A stretch of DNA of 64,000 nt, taken from UBA11606 sp964504305 (GTDB taxonomy: Bacteria; Actinomycetota; Acidimicrobiia; Acidimicrobiales; Aldehydirespiratoraceae). Of the stretch, positions 33,944 to 42,970 are shown in pieces. The position numbers were made by a program, and so were the translations under genes. The stretch is taken from NCBI GenBank assembly GCA_964504305.1, contig CAZDEB010000001.1:496001-560000 (forward strand). Direction: 5' to 3'. The notes below the pieces were generated by a model. It saw nothing but the letters and a program-made list of their open reading frames with translations. It was not told the DNA's origin and ran no database searches. Each line of letters opens with the position of its first letter. The stretch's first letter is position 1.

Positions 33944-35499
33944 CCTTCCAACTAGCCCCCGATGTTTCTGTCATCGAACCCAGTGTCATCGAACCCAGTG
34001 CGACCGGCTCCTTGTCGCCGGCCGGCGTGTTTGCCGGTCGACTGGACGGCCCACATGATTTGATCCTGACCGGCCTCGACGCGCTCAATTGGTACTCGAC
34101 GGCCATGGCGAGCTCTGACGTAATTCTCGCCGTGTGGCCTCACCCCGACGAACTGGTTGTGATCTACGGCGGGCCCGATCCGGCGACCATCGCCGAGCGG
34201 CTCGACTCAGGCACAGTGGTCCTGGTAGCCGGAGCCGATCTCGGCGCCGATGTTGCCGGGGTTGCGTCACGTCGAGTCGAAGCGCCGTCAGAATTGATCG
34301 ACTTTTTCGGGTTTGATCGACTCGTTGTGTCTTCTGAGCCTCCCGTCGACGCCGCGCTTCGTCGCTTCGGCGAACATGGTGACGCCGCCGAGTTGCTGGG
34401 TTGCGTCGGCGCCACGGTCACCGTGCTAGCGCGGGCGTCCACTGAGGTGGCCGAAGCCGTGAGCGACCATATCCAGGCATCGTTTACCCACGACAGAGCG
34501 AGCAGGTCGGACCCATCATTGGTGGCTCGTCTCGCGTGGACTCGCCAGCTGGGTTCGTTTCAATTGCAAGAAGTCCCCGCCGGTCAGTCGCCCTCGACCG
34601 CGTCGACGAACAGCGCGACGATTCTTGGTTCGACCGCCGCCAGGCAACGAGCCGAAGAGTTGCTGGCCGGAAATGGCGGCGACTACGACCTGATTGCCAG
34701 CGCCGATATCGGGGGGAGCACGTCGACAGCCACCGATCTGGTCGCGGCGTTCGGCGGGACCGGCTTGGTGCTGGTGTCGCCCATCTCGATAGAGCGGCCA
34801 ATCGTGGTCCTGCACAACGAAGCAGCCAGGATCGCCCGAGCAGAAATGCCGGTTTCTGACCTGGCGCCGCTGGTTGGGTCGCCCGATGCCGACACGGTTG
34901 TGATTGGCCCGCCCCCAGCCGACGATGCCGATCGGCTGATCGCCCATCAGTGGGCCAGGAATCTGCGGCAGGCCGAGTTGGCGACCAACAACAAATCGCC
35001 GGTCGGAGGACCGACTCTGGCGACCGAGGCCGACTCAATCGGACTGGTCGGACCCTTGCCTCAATGGCAATCCTCCGATCCAGAACTCCCCGCTGTCGAC
35101 ACCAGTCAGTGGGTTGATGGACAAACTGTGGCGGCCATCGCTCGGGCCCGAGGCTGGCACGAGGTCGACCAGGCCCGAGTACCGACCCTCGACTCCGGCT
35201 TGGCCGCAACGTACGCCCAGTTGAGCGGATCCGCCCAAGCGGTCGAAAGTCGGGTTTGGCGTCAGGTCGCCGAGTGGGGCCAAGAGCCAGGATTTTGGGC
35301 TGGTTTGTCTTCCGCCGTTGAGCTGGGCGCTGACGATGACGGCGACGACCTGCTGATTTTCCCCTATCCGCCGGTGGCTGTCGAATTACTACAGCTGATG
35401 GTGGCATCAAGCGGAGAGGCCGCCGAGTTGCGGCGCCTGGCCGGTCCGCTTCGGGTTGCCGTGGCGTCGGCGATTGGAGGCGATCATGTCGAAGGCTGA
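33940..35499 (+). CDS. Uncharacterised cytoplasmic protein, second gene of the novel operon
   Basis: This is a 519-aa soluble protein with no signal peptide, membrane helix or motif I can name. The N-terminus has a short exact tandem (VIEPSVIEPS). The body looks like alternating beta strands and helices (DVILAVWPHPDELVVIYGG, TVVLVAGADLGADVAG), with a more helical C-terminal 100 residues (ESRVWRQVAEWGQEPGFWAGL). The ATG overlaps the stop of the 995-aa gene (ATGA), so the two are translationally coupled. Its end overlaps the third gene by 14 bp. Confidence 0.8.
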   Translation: MTFQLAPDVSVIEPSVIEPSATGSLSPAGVFAGRLDGPHDLILTGLDALNWYSTAMASSDVILAVWPHPDELVVIYGGPDPATIAERLDSGTVVLVAGADLGADVAGVASRRVEAPSELIDFFGFDRLVVSSEPPVDAALRRFGEHGDAAELLGCVGATVTVLARASTEVAEAVSDHIQASFTHDRASRSDPSLVARLAWTRQLGSFQLQEVPAGQSPSTASTNSATILGSTAARQRAEELLAGNGGDYDLIASADIGGSTSTATDLVAAFGGTGLVLVSPISIERPIVVLHNEAARIARAEMPVSDLAPLVGSPDADTVVIGPPPADDADRLIAHQWARNLRQAELATNNKSPVGGPTLATEADSIGLVGPLPQWQSSDPELPAVDTSQWVDGQTVAAIARARGWHEVDQARVPTLDSGLAATYAQLSGSAQAVESRVWRQVAEWGQEPGFWAGLSSAVELGADDDGDDLLIFPYPPVAVELLQLMVASSGEAAELRRLAGPLRVAVASAIGGDHVEG

Positions 35500-36259
35500 C
35501 TGGCGGGCGGCGCACAAAAAGGAACTGCTCGAAAAGCAGCGCCACATCGCCCAGAAGTTGGCTCAGCTCCGCGAGTTCCAACGATTGGTGAGAAAATGGC
35601 GGCCCGTCGTGACCCGGTACCAAAAGTGGCTGGCCGGGATCGAGTCGAGTCTTGGGTCGAGCAAGTGGTTCAGCGTTACTGCTGTTGCCCGCATGGGGTC
35701 AACCAGCGTTCAGCTGGGCCAGATGGTGGCCGAGTTCGGCCAGATCGGTGCTCCGAAAGCGGCGGGAACGGGAACGGCAACCACGAGTCAGAGCGCGAAG
35801 AACCAGGCCGCCAGCACCGAGTTGCTGATCGCCAAAGCGGGGCCGCTCGCGTCGATGGCTCCGTGGGAGCTCGTCTGGCACATAGATCCGGCCACCTCGG
35901 AGTCGGTACGCCAAGGCAAAACCGGCGCGGCGATCATAAACGTCTTGAGCAGTCCATTCTCTTCGTTGGTAGGGGTTGGCTTTGCCAAGCGCATCGCGGC
36001 CGAATCCAAAAAGCTGATGGACGAGCATCCCGAGGAGTTCGCGGCGCTCGAGAGCGGATGGAAGGACACTCAAAAAGCGCTCGAGGAAATCGCCAAATCG
36101 CTCAACGGAATAGATCTTGAACAGCTGGCAAAGCTCGAACGTGGCCTGTCCAATGTGCTCAGCGACTACGAGTCGACCTACGACGGCGCCCGAGGCCGTG
36201 ACAACACGAGCGCCACGAAACTTGGTGCGATCGCCGCCGGTCGTGCCGCGAAAAAGTGA
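35486..36259 (+). CDS. Helical cytoplasmic protein, third gene of the novel operon
   Basis: This 257-aa protein is predominantly alpha-helical and highly charged. The N-terminal 60 residues look like a coiled coil (KKELLEKQRHIAQKLAQLRE), and another helical stretch lies near the C-terminus (LESGWKDTQKALEEIAKSL). A moderately hydrophobic segment (SSPFSSLVGVGFAKRI) lies between. The start ATG has GGAGG 5 nt upstream, inside the previous gene. No family is recognised. It may be a scaffold or partner for the cytoplasmic half of the 995-aa protein. Confidence 0.8.
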   Translation: MSKADWRAAHKKELLEKQRHIAQKLAQLREFQRLVRKWRPVVTRYQKWLAGIESSLGSSKWFSVTAVARMGSTSVQLGQMVAEFGQIGAPKAAGTGTATTSQSAKNQAASTELLIAKAGPLASMAPWELVWHIDPATSESVRQGKTGAAIINVLSSPFSSLVGVGFAKRIAAESKKLMDEHPEEFAALESGWKDTQKALEEIAKSLNGIDLEQLAKLERGLSNVLSDYESTYDGARGRDNTSATKLGAIAAGRAAKK

Positions 36260-36262
36260 CGC

Positions 36263-37243
36263 TCAGTCGTTCTTCCAAGCATCGGCTACTCGACTCGTCA
36301 CGTTGCTGACTTTTTGGCTGACGTCATCGACAAGGCGCTTCCCGGCCGCGGCGTAACCGGCCGCGGCGTCACCGACGTCTTCGGTGTAAGGCGTCGCGGC
36401 ATCATCGGCATTGGTGCGGTAATCGCCGTCGAGGATGCTTTGGTAGGCGCCACTGTCGATCCAGTCGCGCAGTTCGGCGACCCGTACGACGGCGAAAGGG
36501 TGAGTGGCGCCCATGGCTGCCAACACTTTGTAGATCCCATCAAGAGTGTCGCCGCCGCGGCGGTACTCGTCGGATTGGGTGACGAACTCTTCGAGGTCGA
36601 GTTCTTCTCCTCGTGAACCACCAGCGATGCGCATGAGCGCGCCCATCATCATGTCGGGGTCTTGGGTCGCGAGCAGCCCAGCGCGGTCACACGAAAGTTC
36701 GGCTTTTCGGGACCATTCGAGAAGTCCGTACAGCACCGGTCGAACCGCTACCCCAGCGAGGGGATATCGGGTCAACGCAAATCGCATCAAGATGAACAAC
36801 ATGGTTCGGTAGACGGCGTGACCGCTGACAATGTGGCCGACTTCGTGTCCGATGATTGCTTCGACCTGATCGTGGTCGAGAATCTCCAGCGTTGACGAGT
36901 TCAATACGATGAACGGTTTGTCGATCCCGACCGCACCGGCGTTCACCAACGGCGTTTGGCTGATGTACAACTCGGGTCGATCAGCCACATCGAGGGTGTC
37001 GCAAACCCGTACCAGCCGTTCGTGGACCCAGCCGTACTGTCGTTCGCTGACTCTTACCGCGTTGGCTTTGAACGTGAGCCGGATGGACTTTTCGCCGAAC
37101 ATGCCGACCAGTTTTCGCAGCACCAAATCAAATCCGGGTATGCGGCGCAACGCGTTGAGAGCGGCGCGGTCGGCTGGGTGTTCCCAAGCCGTTGAGCTGA
37201 TGTCAGGAAAGCGGGTCAGATGTCGCGACGAGGTGGACTCCAT
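36263..37243 (-). CDS. M48-family zinc metallopeptidase
   Basis: This 326-aa peptidase has the HExxH zinc motif (IGHEVGHIVSGH; His133, Glu134, His137) and the third ligand in RKAELSCDRAG. Hydrophobic stretches after the motif (TMLFILMRFALTRYPLAGVAV) suggest membrane association, as in HtpX-like enzymes. The ATG at 37243 is preferred; it overlaps the upstream hydrolase gene by 41 bp. A longer in-frame start at 37312 lies well inside that gene. It is convergent with the novel operon, with only 3 bp between stops. Confidence 0.85.
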   Translation of the reverse strand: MESTSSRHLTRFPDISSTAWEHPADRAALNALRRIPGFDLVLRKLVGMFGEKSIRLTFKANAVRVSERQYGWVHERLVRVCDTLDVADRPELYISQTPLVNAGAVGIDKPFIVLNSSTLEILDHDQVEAIIGHEVGHIVSGHAVYRTMLFILMRFALTRYPLAGVAVRPVLYGLLEWSRKAELSCDRAGLLATQDPDMMMGALMRIAGGSRGEELDLEEFVTQSDEYRRGGDTLDGIYKVLAAMGATHPFAVVRVAELRDWIDSGAYQSILDGDYRTNADDAATPYTEDVGDAAAGYAAAGKRLVDDVSQKVSNVTSRVADAWKND

Positions 37244-38138
37244 GGCCCGACCGTAATTCGTCCTCGCGGGAGATTCTCGGCGCCTGACCGAGGTAGGCCT
37301 CCAGCGGCGCATCCCACGCCGCGATCGTGTTGGTTGCCTTGTCGTAGGTTTGGAGCCATTGCGGCATCCACGACGGATCGGCTTGCTGAGACGGGTGGTG
37401 CTTGGGAAGCGCGGTAATAGCCATCGTGGGAGCTACCTCGAACAGGAAACCGAGGCCCCATTTCCAGAGCCGGAACCACGCAACCGGCGAGAGGACCCGA
37501 CGCCAAGCCGTGAGCTGCACAACGGTGCCAAGAAAGATGAACCACACCAGCATCGCGAAACAAAGCGCCATCGCCGCGACGTATCTCAACCGGTTGCCAT
37601 CGACTTCGGCCCACACGTCGTGAGCGACCGTCTTGTGCTCGACTTCTTCGGCGAGGTGCCACAGGATCAGCGTTGACGGCTGGGTGTCGGCGCCGCGGAA
37701 CAACTCGTGGCGGCGGGCGTCCATCCATCGAGCCGCCGCAAAAGCGGTCGCTTCAAACCCTGCCGCGTAGGCAATGCCAAACTTGGCTCCGCAGTGACTG
37801 GCCAAGAACCGGTAGCTCGATGCCAGCCAGCGTTCCACTCGGCCCAAAGCCGGGTGTTGCGCGGTGATGATCTCGTTGAACCGTCGGTGCTGACGGCCAT
37901 GTTCGCGTTCTTGTTCGAGGTAGGCCCCGACTTCGGCGATCAGCGCCGACTGGCCGGCCGCTTCCAGCGCAGGAATCGAGTCACGAACCGATTTCATCAC
38001 GTAGGGCTCGCCGTATGGCATGCCGATCGAAAGGGAGTTGACCGCGGCTGCGAACTCGGGTTTGTTGGGCTGCCACGCGGCACGCGTGTCGTTGGTCCAC
38101 TTGAGTCGAATCGGCCTATGGGCGACAGGTCCCTCCAT
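37203..38138 (-). CDS. Predicted metal-dependent hydrolase (PF10118-like)
   Basis: This 311-aa protein matches the COG3687/PF10118 group. Potential di-metal ligands are spread over helices as in ferritin-like folds: YLEQEREHGRQHRRFNE, FEATAFAAARW and WHLAEEVEHKTVAHDV. One or two hydrophobic segments follow (AMALCFAMLVWFIFLGTVV). The ATG at 38138 is used; an upstream in-frame start at 38234 would overlap the divergent gene. The reaction is not established. Confidence 0.85.
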   Translation of the reverse strand: MEGPVAHRPIRLKWTNDTRAAWQPNKPEFAAAVNSLSIGMPYGEPYVMKSVRDSIPALEAAGQSALIAEVGAYLEQEREHGRQHRRFNEIITAQHPALGRVERWLASSYRFLASHCGAKFGIAYAAGFEATAFAAARWMDARRHELFRGADTQPSTLILWHLAEEVEHKTVAHDVWAEVDGNRLRYVAAMALCFAMLVWFIFLGTVVQLTAWRRVLSPVAWFRLWKWGLGFLFEVAPTMAITALPKHHPSQQADPSWMPQWLQTYDKATNTIAAWDAPLEAYLGQAPRISREDELRSGHGVHLVATSDPLS

Positions 38139-38187
38139 GCGGGATCTATCGGCAGTCTCGACTTGCACTGGAGGGCCGTCGCACGGC

Positions 38188-38193
38188 GATACT
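38188..38193 (+). promoter_or_regulatory. Possible -10 box of the PaiB-like gene
   Basis: GATACT ends 6 nt before the ATG at 38200, again the leaderless spacing. No ribosome site is present. Confidence 0.3.
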
Positions 38194-38199
38194 CCTGTG

Positions 38200-38808
38200 A
38201 TGCTGATCCGAGCCCATGACGACGAGTCGAGCAACGACGTTCGCTGGAGGGCGTTTCTCGCCGCTCAAGGTTTCGGCCATTTTGCGGCTAGTGGTTCGAG
38301 CCGAGACGTCCCGGTCCTGGTTCCAACCCAATTCTTGCTCGACGGCGACCTGGTGAGGTTTCACCTCGCGGCCCAAAACCCGGTCCTCGAATGTCTGCGC
38401 GAGAACCCCAAAGCGGTCTTGAGCGCCGCCGGCGATTGGGCCTACATCCCCGGTTCATGGAAACAGATCGGCGACGAGGACCCGCGCGTCGGGATTCCGA
38501 CCACCTACTACGGCGCGGTGCAGCTCACCGGAGAAGCGGCCGTTATCGACGAACCCGCTCACATCGCCCAGATTCTTCAAGCTCAACTCGGCGATCTCGA
38601 ACCCGGTAGCGACTATGTCGACCCAATCGAGCACGGAGCCAAACTCAGGACCATCCGTGGCATCGAGATGCGGGTCACCGACGTGCGGGCCAAATTCAAA
38701 TACGGCGGCAACGTCGACACCGAACACAGGGCCGCGGTGGCCGACAAACTCGCCCAACGACAAGGCCCCGGCGACGCGGCCGCTCGGCGCCACATTCCGG
38801 CTGACTGA
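38200..38808 (+). CDS. PaiB-like FMN-binding protein
   Basis: This 202-aa protein of the FMN-binding split-barrel PaiB family (PF04299) contains FLLDGDLVRFHLAAQNPVLE, GDWAYIPGSW and TTYYGAVQLTGEA, the family core. In Bacillus, PaiB is called a negative regulator of sporulation and proteases, but many homologues may be flavin-dependent enzymes. It is divergent from the metal-hydrolase gene. Confidence 0.88.
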   Translation: MLIRAHDDESSNDVRWRAFLAAQGFGHFAASGSSRDVPVLVPTQFLLDGDLVRFHLAAQNPVLECLRENPKAVLSAAGDWAYIPGSWKQIGDEDPRVGIPTTYYGAVQLTGEAAVIDEPAHIAQILQAQLGDLEPGSDYVDPIEHGAKLRTIRGIEMRVTDVRAKFKYGGNVDTEHRAAVADKLAQRQGPGDAAARRHIPAD

Positions 38809-38820
38809 CGCCGTTGAGGA

Positions 38821-39045
38821 ATGACGTCGGCCCGCTCTGGGTTCCAACGATTGATGAGCATTTCGACTGATCGTGAACCTTCCGTTCGTTGGCCCCCGTT
38901 GCGAATCGTGCAATGGGGAACCGTGATAGCGATTCTGGTGATCAGCGAACTCGTCGCGATAGGTGGCCGCAACGGGCTCAGCTGGGCTATCGACGGCGCC
39001 GCCGCAGCGGTCGCGGGAGCGTTCACTCTCATCCGCCGACGCTGA
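38821..39045 (+). CDS. Small membrane protein, unknown
   Basis: This 74-aa protein has two hydrophobic segments (WGTVIAILVISELVAIGG and WAIDGAAAAVAGAFTLI) and a basic end (RRR), forming a hairpin. The start ATG is 12 bp after the PaiB-like stop. No family is recognised. Confidence 0.55.
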   Translation: MTSARSGFQRLMSISTDREPSVRWPPLRIVQWGTVIAILVISELVAIGGRNGLSWAIDGAAAAVAGAFTLIRRR

Positions 39046-39092
39046 CGCGTTGGATGCGGCCGAGGCGACCGACCCATTTGCGCACCCACCGC

Positions 39093-39114
39093 GTCGTTCG
39101 TCAACACGAACGAC
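39093..39114. promoter_or_regulatory. 9-bp perfect inverted repeat upstream of the SARP gene
   Basis: GTCGTTCGT and ACGAACGAC flank a 4-nt loop (CAAC). The hairpin has no T-run. It lies 49 bp before the SARP start and may be a terminator for the upstream genes or an operator for the regulator. Confidence 0.5.
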
Positions 39115-39150
39115 CAGTCGAACCGAAATGATGTCTTGGCGGCCGTCAGC

Positions 39151-39156
39151 TACGGT
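39151..39156 (+). promoter_or_regulatory. Possible -10 box of the SARP gene
   Basis: TACGGT ends 6 nt before the ATG at 39163. There is no ribosome site and no clear -35, consistent with a leaderless, activator-dependent start. Confidence 0.35.
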
Positions 39157-39162
39157 CGTCGT

Positions 39163-40869
39163 ATGTTCGTGAAGCTGCTGGGACCACCGGCCATCACCGA
39201 TGAGCAAGGTGAATCCATCAGTGTGAGGGGCAAGAAGACCTGGGGGTTGATCGCCCGAATTCTGCTCTCTGACACGCCGGTGTCTCGTCGCCGCTTGGCC
39301 GAGGAACTCTTTGCGACCGCCGACGATCCCATGGGGGCCCTGCGCTGGGCCCTTGCTCAGATCCGGCGCTCGCTCGGCGACCCCAATTCGTTCCGCAACG
39401 ATCCCGTTGAAGCAAACTTTTGCGAATCTCTACAGGTGGATGTTTTGCACTTGGATCAGCTGGAAGTTGATCTCCCAGACATCCCGGGACAACTCCTCGA
39501 AGGCATCGACGTCGCGTGGAGCGCCGAGTTCGAGGTTTGGCTGTCCGTGGAACGCTGGCGGGCGGCCAGCCAGGTTGAAGCCGCCCTTCACACCGCAACG
39601 ATGCGGGCGCTCGCCGCAGGCGACGGAAGTCTTGCCACGTCCTACGCCCGCGAGCTGGTGGCGCGAGCTCCGCTCGAAGAGAGTGGCCACGTCTTGTTGG
39701 TCAAGTCTCTGGCTGTATCTGGCGATGTCAATGCTGCCAGAGATCGAGTCGCAGCATGTGAGCAACTTTTCGCAGCGGAACTAGGAACCGAGCCGAGTTC
39801 GGCAGTCGCCAGGGCGTTACGAACAGAGGCCGTCGACCGCCCACCGGGCGTGTCCCCCAAATCCTCTGCCCTCTCGCTTCTCGAAGCCGGTAGTGCGGCT
39901 GTCGATGTTGGTGCTCTTGATGCAGGCATCGAATGTCTCCGGCAGGCCGTGGCCGCCGCCGAGGCAAGTAGGGATCGCCAGCTCTTTGGAAAGTGTCAAG
40001 GTGCTCTGGGCTCCGCGCTGATCCACGGGATTCGCGGGTTCGACGACGAGGGGTCGCTGGCCCTGCACAGCGCGGTCGAGTCAGCGGTCGTAGCATCAGA
40101 TCCCGCAACGGCCGCCATGGCGCTCATGGAGTTGGGCTACGTCGAACTTCTTGCCGGGCGTCGCAACGCATCGATGACCTTCCTCGAACGCGCTACCGAC
40201 GCGGCAGAACACTTGCCCGAGTTGCAGAGCAGCATCACGTCGTTCAAGAGCATCAACCTCACCGATTGGGGTCGGTATCACGACGCTCTGACTTTTGCCG
40301 AGGAGTCGATCGAATTCGCAGAACGCTGTGACTCGCAACGCCACCTCGCTTGGGCCATGACCTTCAAGGCCCGCACCCTGATGGGCCTGCACCGCTACGA
40401 CGAGGCCCGCCCGCTCCTGGCTCGGTCCCTCCCGATCGCCATTGAAGAGAAGTGGTTGGCCTTCCGGCCCCTCGTCGAGATGTTCTTGCTCGAACTCGAC
40501 CGCCTCCAGGGGCGCGACGCTTCACAGATTCGAGCCGACCTCGAGCTGGTCTTCGCCGCGTGCTGTCAGCTTGGCGATCCATGTTGGGAAGGTCTCGCAG
40601 CGCGCGGCATCGGGTTGACCTACGAAAGCGAGGCCGACTCGGCAACGGCCTATCGATGGCTCACCGATGCCGTGGATCGCTGCACCCGCGTCACAGATAC
40701 GTGGATGTGGGTTGAGGCTTGGATACTGGAGAGCGAGATCGAGTTGGCGTCCGCGCATGGCCATCTCGACTATGCCCGGTCGAAGAGTCAGCAGATGCTG
40801 CGCCACTCCGCCACCAAGCAGCTCGACTATCACGCGGATCTCGCTCGCGATCTCTTGTCCGGCCTGTAG
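39163..40869 (+). CDS. SARP/BTAD-family transcriptional regulator
   Basis: This 568-aa regulator has an N-terminal OmpR-type winged helix (VKLLGPPAITDEQGE, RGKKTWGLIARILL, RRRLAEELF, ALRWALAQIRRSLG). A bacterial transcriptional activator domain (about 100-225, with AWSAEFEVWLSVERWR and ELVARAPLEESGH) follows, then a long TPR-like C-terminal half. SARPs often activate neighbouring secondary-metabolism or specialised operons. The five downstream genes on the same strand are the likely target. No NB-ARC ATPase is present, so it is a medium-length SARP. Confidence 0.88.
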   Translation: MFVKLLGPPAITDEQGESISVRGKKTWGLIARILLSDTPVSRRRLAEELFATADDPMGALRWALAQIRRSLGDPNSFRNDPVEANFCESLQVDVLHLDQLEVDLPDIPGQLLEGIDVAWSAEFEVWLSVERWRAASQVEAALHTATMRALAAGDGSLATSYARELVARAPLEESGHVLLVKSLAVSGDVNAARDRVAACEQLFAAELGTEPSSAVARALRTEAVDRPPGVSPKSSALSLLEAGSAAVDVGALDAGIECLRQAVAAAEASRDRQLFGKCQGALGSALIHGIRGFDDEGSLALHSAVESAVVASDPATAAMALMELGYVELLAGRRNASMTFLERATDAAEHLPELQSSITSFKSINLTDWGRYHDALTFAEESIEFAERCDSQRHLAWAMTFKARTLMGLHRYDEARPLLARSLPIAIEEKWLAFRPLVEMFLLELDRLQGRDASQIRADLELVFAACCQLGDPCWEGLAARGIGLTYESEADSATAYRWLTDAVDRCTRVTDTWMWVEAWILESEIELASAHGHLDYARSKSQQMLRHSATKQLDYHADLARDLLSGL

Positions 40870-40953
40870 GCCCGAGGGCGCATCGGCCCAGCCGAAAGAC
40901 TAGTTTCGAAGGGCACACGTCGCGTCACACGCCGGCCGTTCACGATCTGGTCC

Positions 40954-41529
40954 ATGACCGATCAGCTTGCAGAGCCCCAGGCCCAGACCGACCAGGAAAT
41001 CCTCGCCGGAAGGATCCGTATCGAGGATATTGTCGCCCGGCGACCCGAGGTCGGAACCGATCCTGACATTTCGGTGACCACGCTGATCGATGGCGTGAAG
41101 TGCGAGACCGTGGAGGGCGATTGGACGACGGTGTCGGACCTGCCACGAGTTCTCGGTGGTACCGCTACTGCTTGCAGCCCCGGTGCACTCATGCGAGCCT
41201 CCCTCGGAAGCTGCTTGGCAATGGGCTACAAGATCCGGGCGTGCCGCCTCGGTGTGGCCGTTGACTCGGTCACGGTAACAGTCACGTGTCAGGCCGCTCT
41301 CGTTGGGCATCTGGATCTCAACTCAGAGCAACGCCCCGGATATGACGAGATCCACTACCACGTCGAACTGCGAAGCGAAGCTTCGGAGGCCGATCTTGCT
41401 CGGGTCACAGAAGAGGCGGACGATCTCAGCCCGGTTCTCGACGCGATCACCAACTCCAACAACATGCGCAAGACCGTTGAGATACGCCGCTCTGCAGCCG
41501 CCGCTGGCGCCACCAGCGGCAGGGGCTAG
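40954..41529 (+). CDS. OsmC family protein (copy 1)
   Basis: This 191-aa OsmC/Ohr-fold protein carries the conserved loop CSPGALMRASLGSCLAMGY with the family Cys. The second Cys that classical OsmC/Ohr peroxidases use is not seen where expected (the segment reads ITNSNNMRKTVEI). It may therefore handle thiols or persulfides differently. It is the first gene after the SARP regulator, 84 bp downstream, and is followed by a methyltransferase gene after 6 bp. Confidence 0.85.
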   Translation: MTDQLAEPQAQTDQEILAGRIRIEDIVARRPEVGTDPDISVTTLIDGVKCETVEGDWTTVSDLPRVLGGTATACSPGALMRASLGSCLAMGYKIRACRLGVAVDSVTVTVTCQAALVGHLDLNSEQRPGYDEIHYHVELRSEASEADLARVTEEADDLSPVLDAITNSNNMRKTVEIRRSAAAAGATSGRG

Positions 41530-41535
41530 CGGAAC

Positions 41536-42348
41536 GTGGACGCGAAACTACAGCTCTTTGTGCAACGCCGAGGGTGGGACCTCGCGGCGTCGGAGTATGA
41601 GGAATCCTGGTCGCGCCAGTTGCAACCATCCACGGACAAACTGTTGGCGGCTGCCGATGTGAAGGCCGGCGAGTCGGTCATCGAAGTGGCCAGCGGTACA
41701 GGTTTGGTGACTCTCGTCATGGCCGAACAGGCCGGCGACGGCAGAGTGTTGGCCACCGACATCAGCAAGAAGATGCTGGCCCAGTTGGAGGACGCTGCGA
41801 GTGCTTCCGGTCTGACCAACATAGAAACCGCGGCTTGCAGCGCCGAGGCATTGCCCACTGAGGACCAATTCGATGTGGCGGTATGCGCTCTCGGGTTGAT
41901 GTACATGCCTGACCCTGGGCAGGCCATCGCCCAGCTGTACCGCGCACTCCGCCCAGGCGGGAGAGCCGCTCTCAGCGTGTGGGGTGAACGGCGGAATTGT
42001 GGATGGGCCAGCTTGTTTGGCATCGTCGACGCCCGGGTGTCATCGGACGTCTGCCCGATGTTCTTTGGAATGGGTGCCCCGACCGCTCTGACCGAGTCCA
42101 TGGCCAAGCATGGTTTCGTCGAGATCATCGAAGAACGCATTCGCATCACCCTCCACTTTCCCAGCGAGGAGGCGGCCCTCAGCGCGGCCTTCGTGGGCGG
42201 ACCTGTCGCTTTGGCCTACGCCCATTTCGATGACGACACCAAAGCCTCAGCCCACGCCGAATACCTCGACGCGATTGCTCAGTACCGAAGCGGCAGCGGC
42301 TACCTGGTGCCCGGCGAGTTCGTGATTGCCACGGGCCGCAAACGGTGA
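41536..42348 (+). CDS. Class I SAM-dependent methyltransferase (copy 1)
   Basis: This 270-aa methyltransferase has motif I VIEVASGTGLVTLVMAE, an acidic loop after strand 2 (VLATDIS) and post-motif CALGLMYMPDPGQAI (UbiE-like). The GTG start lies 6 bp after the OsmC stop. The substrate is unknown; small-molecule methylation, for example of a thiol or phenol, is plausible from neighbours but not shown. Confidence 0.88.
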   Translation: MDAKLQLFVQRRGWDLAASEYEESWSRQLQPSTDKLLAAADVKAGESVIEVASGTGLVTLVMAEQAGDGRVLATDISKKMLAQLEDAASASGLTNIETAACSAEALPTEDQFDVAVCALGLMYMPDPGQAIAQLYRALRPGGRAALSVWGERRNCGWASLFGIVDARVSSDVCPMFFGMGAPTALTESMAKHGFVEIIEERIRITLHFPSEEAALSAAFVGGPVALAYAHFDDDTKASAHAEYLDAIAQYRSGSGYLVPGEFVIATGRKR

Positions 42349-42405
42349 GGGCGGGGCCAAAGCACCACCTGAAGTTCAAACAACACAACACAAGAGGGAA
42401 TCAAA

Positions 42406-42966
42406 ATGACAATCACCGACAACCCGGTCAACAACGGGGTCAACACCGAAGCGCTCCTCGGAGCGCGAGAAGCGCTGAGCGCGGCACCCGAAGCTGCCGA
42501 TTTCGTGTGGCGAGGGGAGTGCAAGTGGGTTGATGGCACGTACAGCGAAACAATCTTCGACGGGTTCTCCGGCCTCGGCCAAGATCACAACCATCCGACC
42601 CCCCACACCTTCGGTGCGGACCACCCCGAGTGCTTCGCAGCCCAGGATCGTGGCGCAACACCACCCGAAGTCCTGCTCGCTGCTCTCGCCAGTTGTCTCA
42701 CCGCAGGTGTGGCGTCGGTTGCCCAGCATCGGGAGATCCAACTCAGGTCTGTGACGGCAAGCGTCGAGGGCAAGATGAACGTCCTCGGAATCCTCGGCGC
42801 CGATCCGGACATCCGCAATGGTTTCACCGACGTCACCGTCTCATTCGACATTGATGCCGATGCCTCGCCCGAGGACCTTCAGGCGCTCATCGCTCAGTCA
42901 CAGAAGCGTTCCGCGGTCTACGACATGGTCACCAACCCGACGAACGTCACCGTCGCGATCTCCTGA
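42406..42966 (+). CDS. OsmC family protein (copy 2)
   Basis: This 186-aa second OsmC paralogue has the conserved TPPEVLLAALASCLTAGV loop with one Cys. The C-terminal position of the usual second Cys reads SQKRSAVYDMV, so Ser/Ala replaces it. A weak AGAGGG ribosome site precedes the ATG at 42406. It lies between the first methyltransferase and the monooxygenase. Two divergent OsmC copies in one operon is unusual. Confidence 0.88.
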   Translation: MTITDNPVNNGVNTEALLGAREALSAAPEAADFVWRGECKWVDGTYSETIFDGFSGLGQDHNHPTPHTFGADHPECFAAQDRGATPPEVLLAALASCLTAGVASVAQHREIQLRSVTASVEGKMNVLGILGADPDIRNGFTDVTVSFDIDADASPEDLQALIAQSQKRSAVYDMVTNPTNVTVAIS

Positions 42967-42970
42967 TCCC

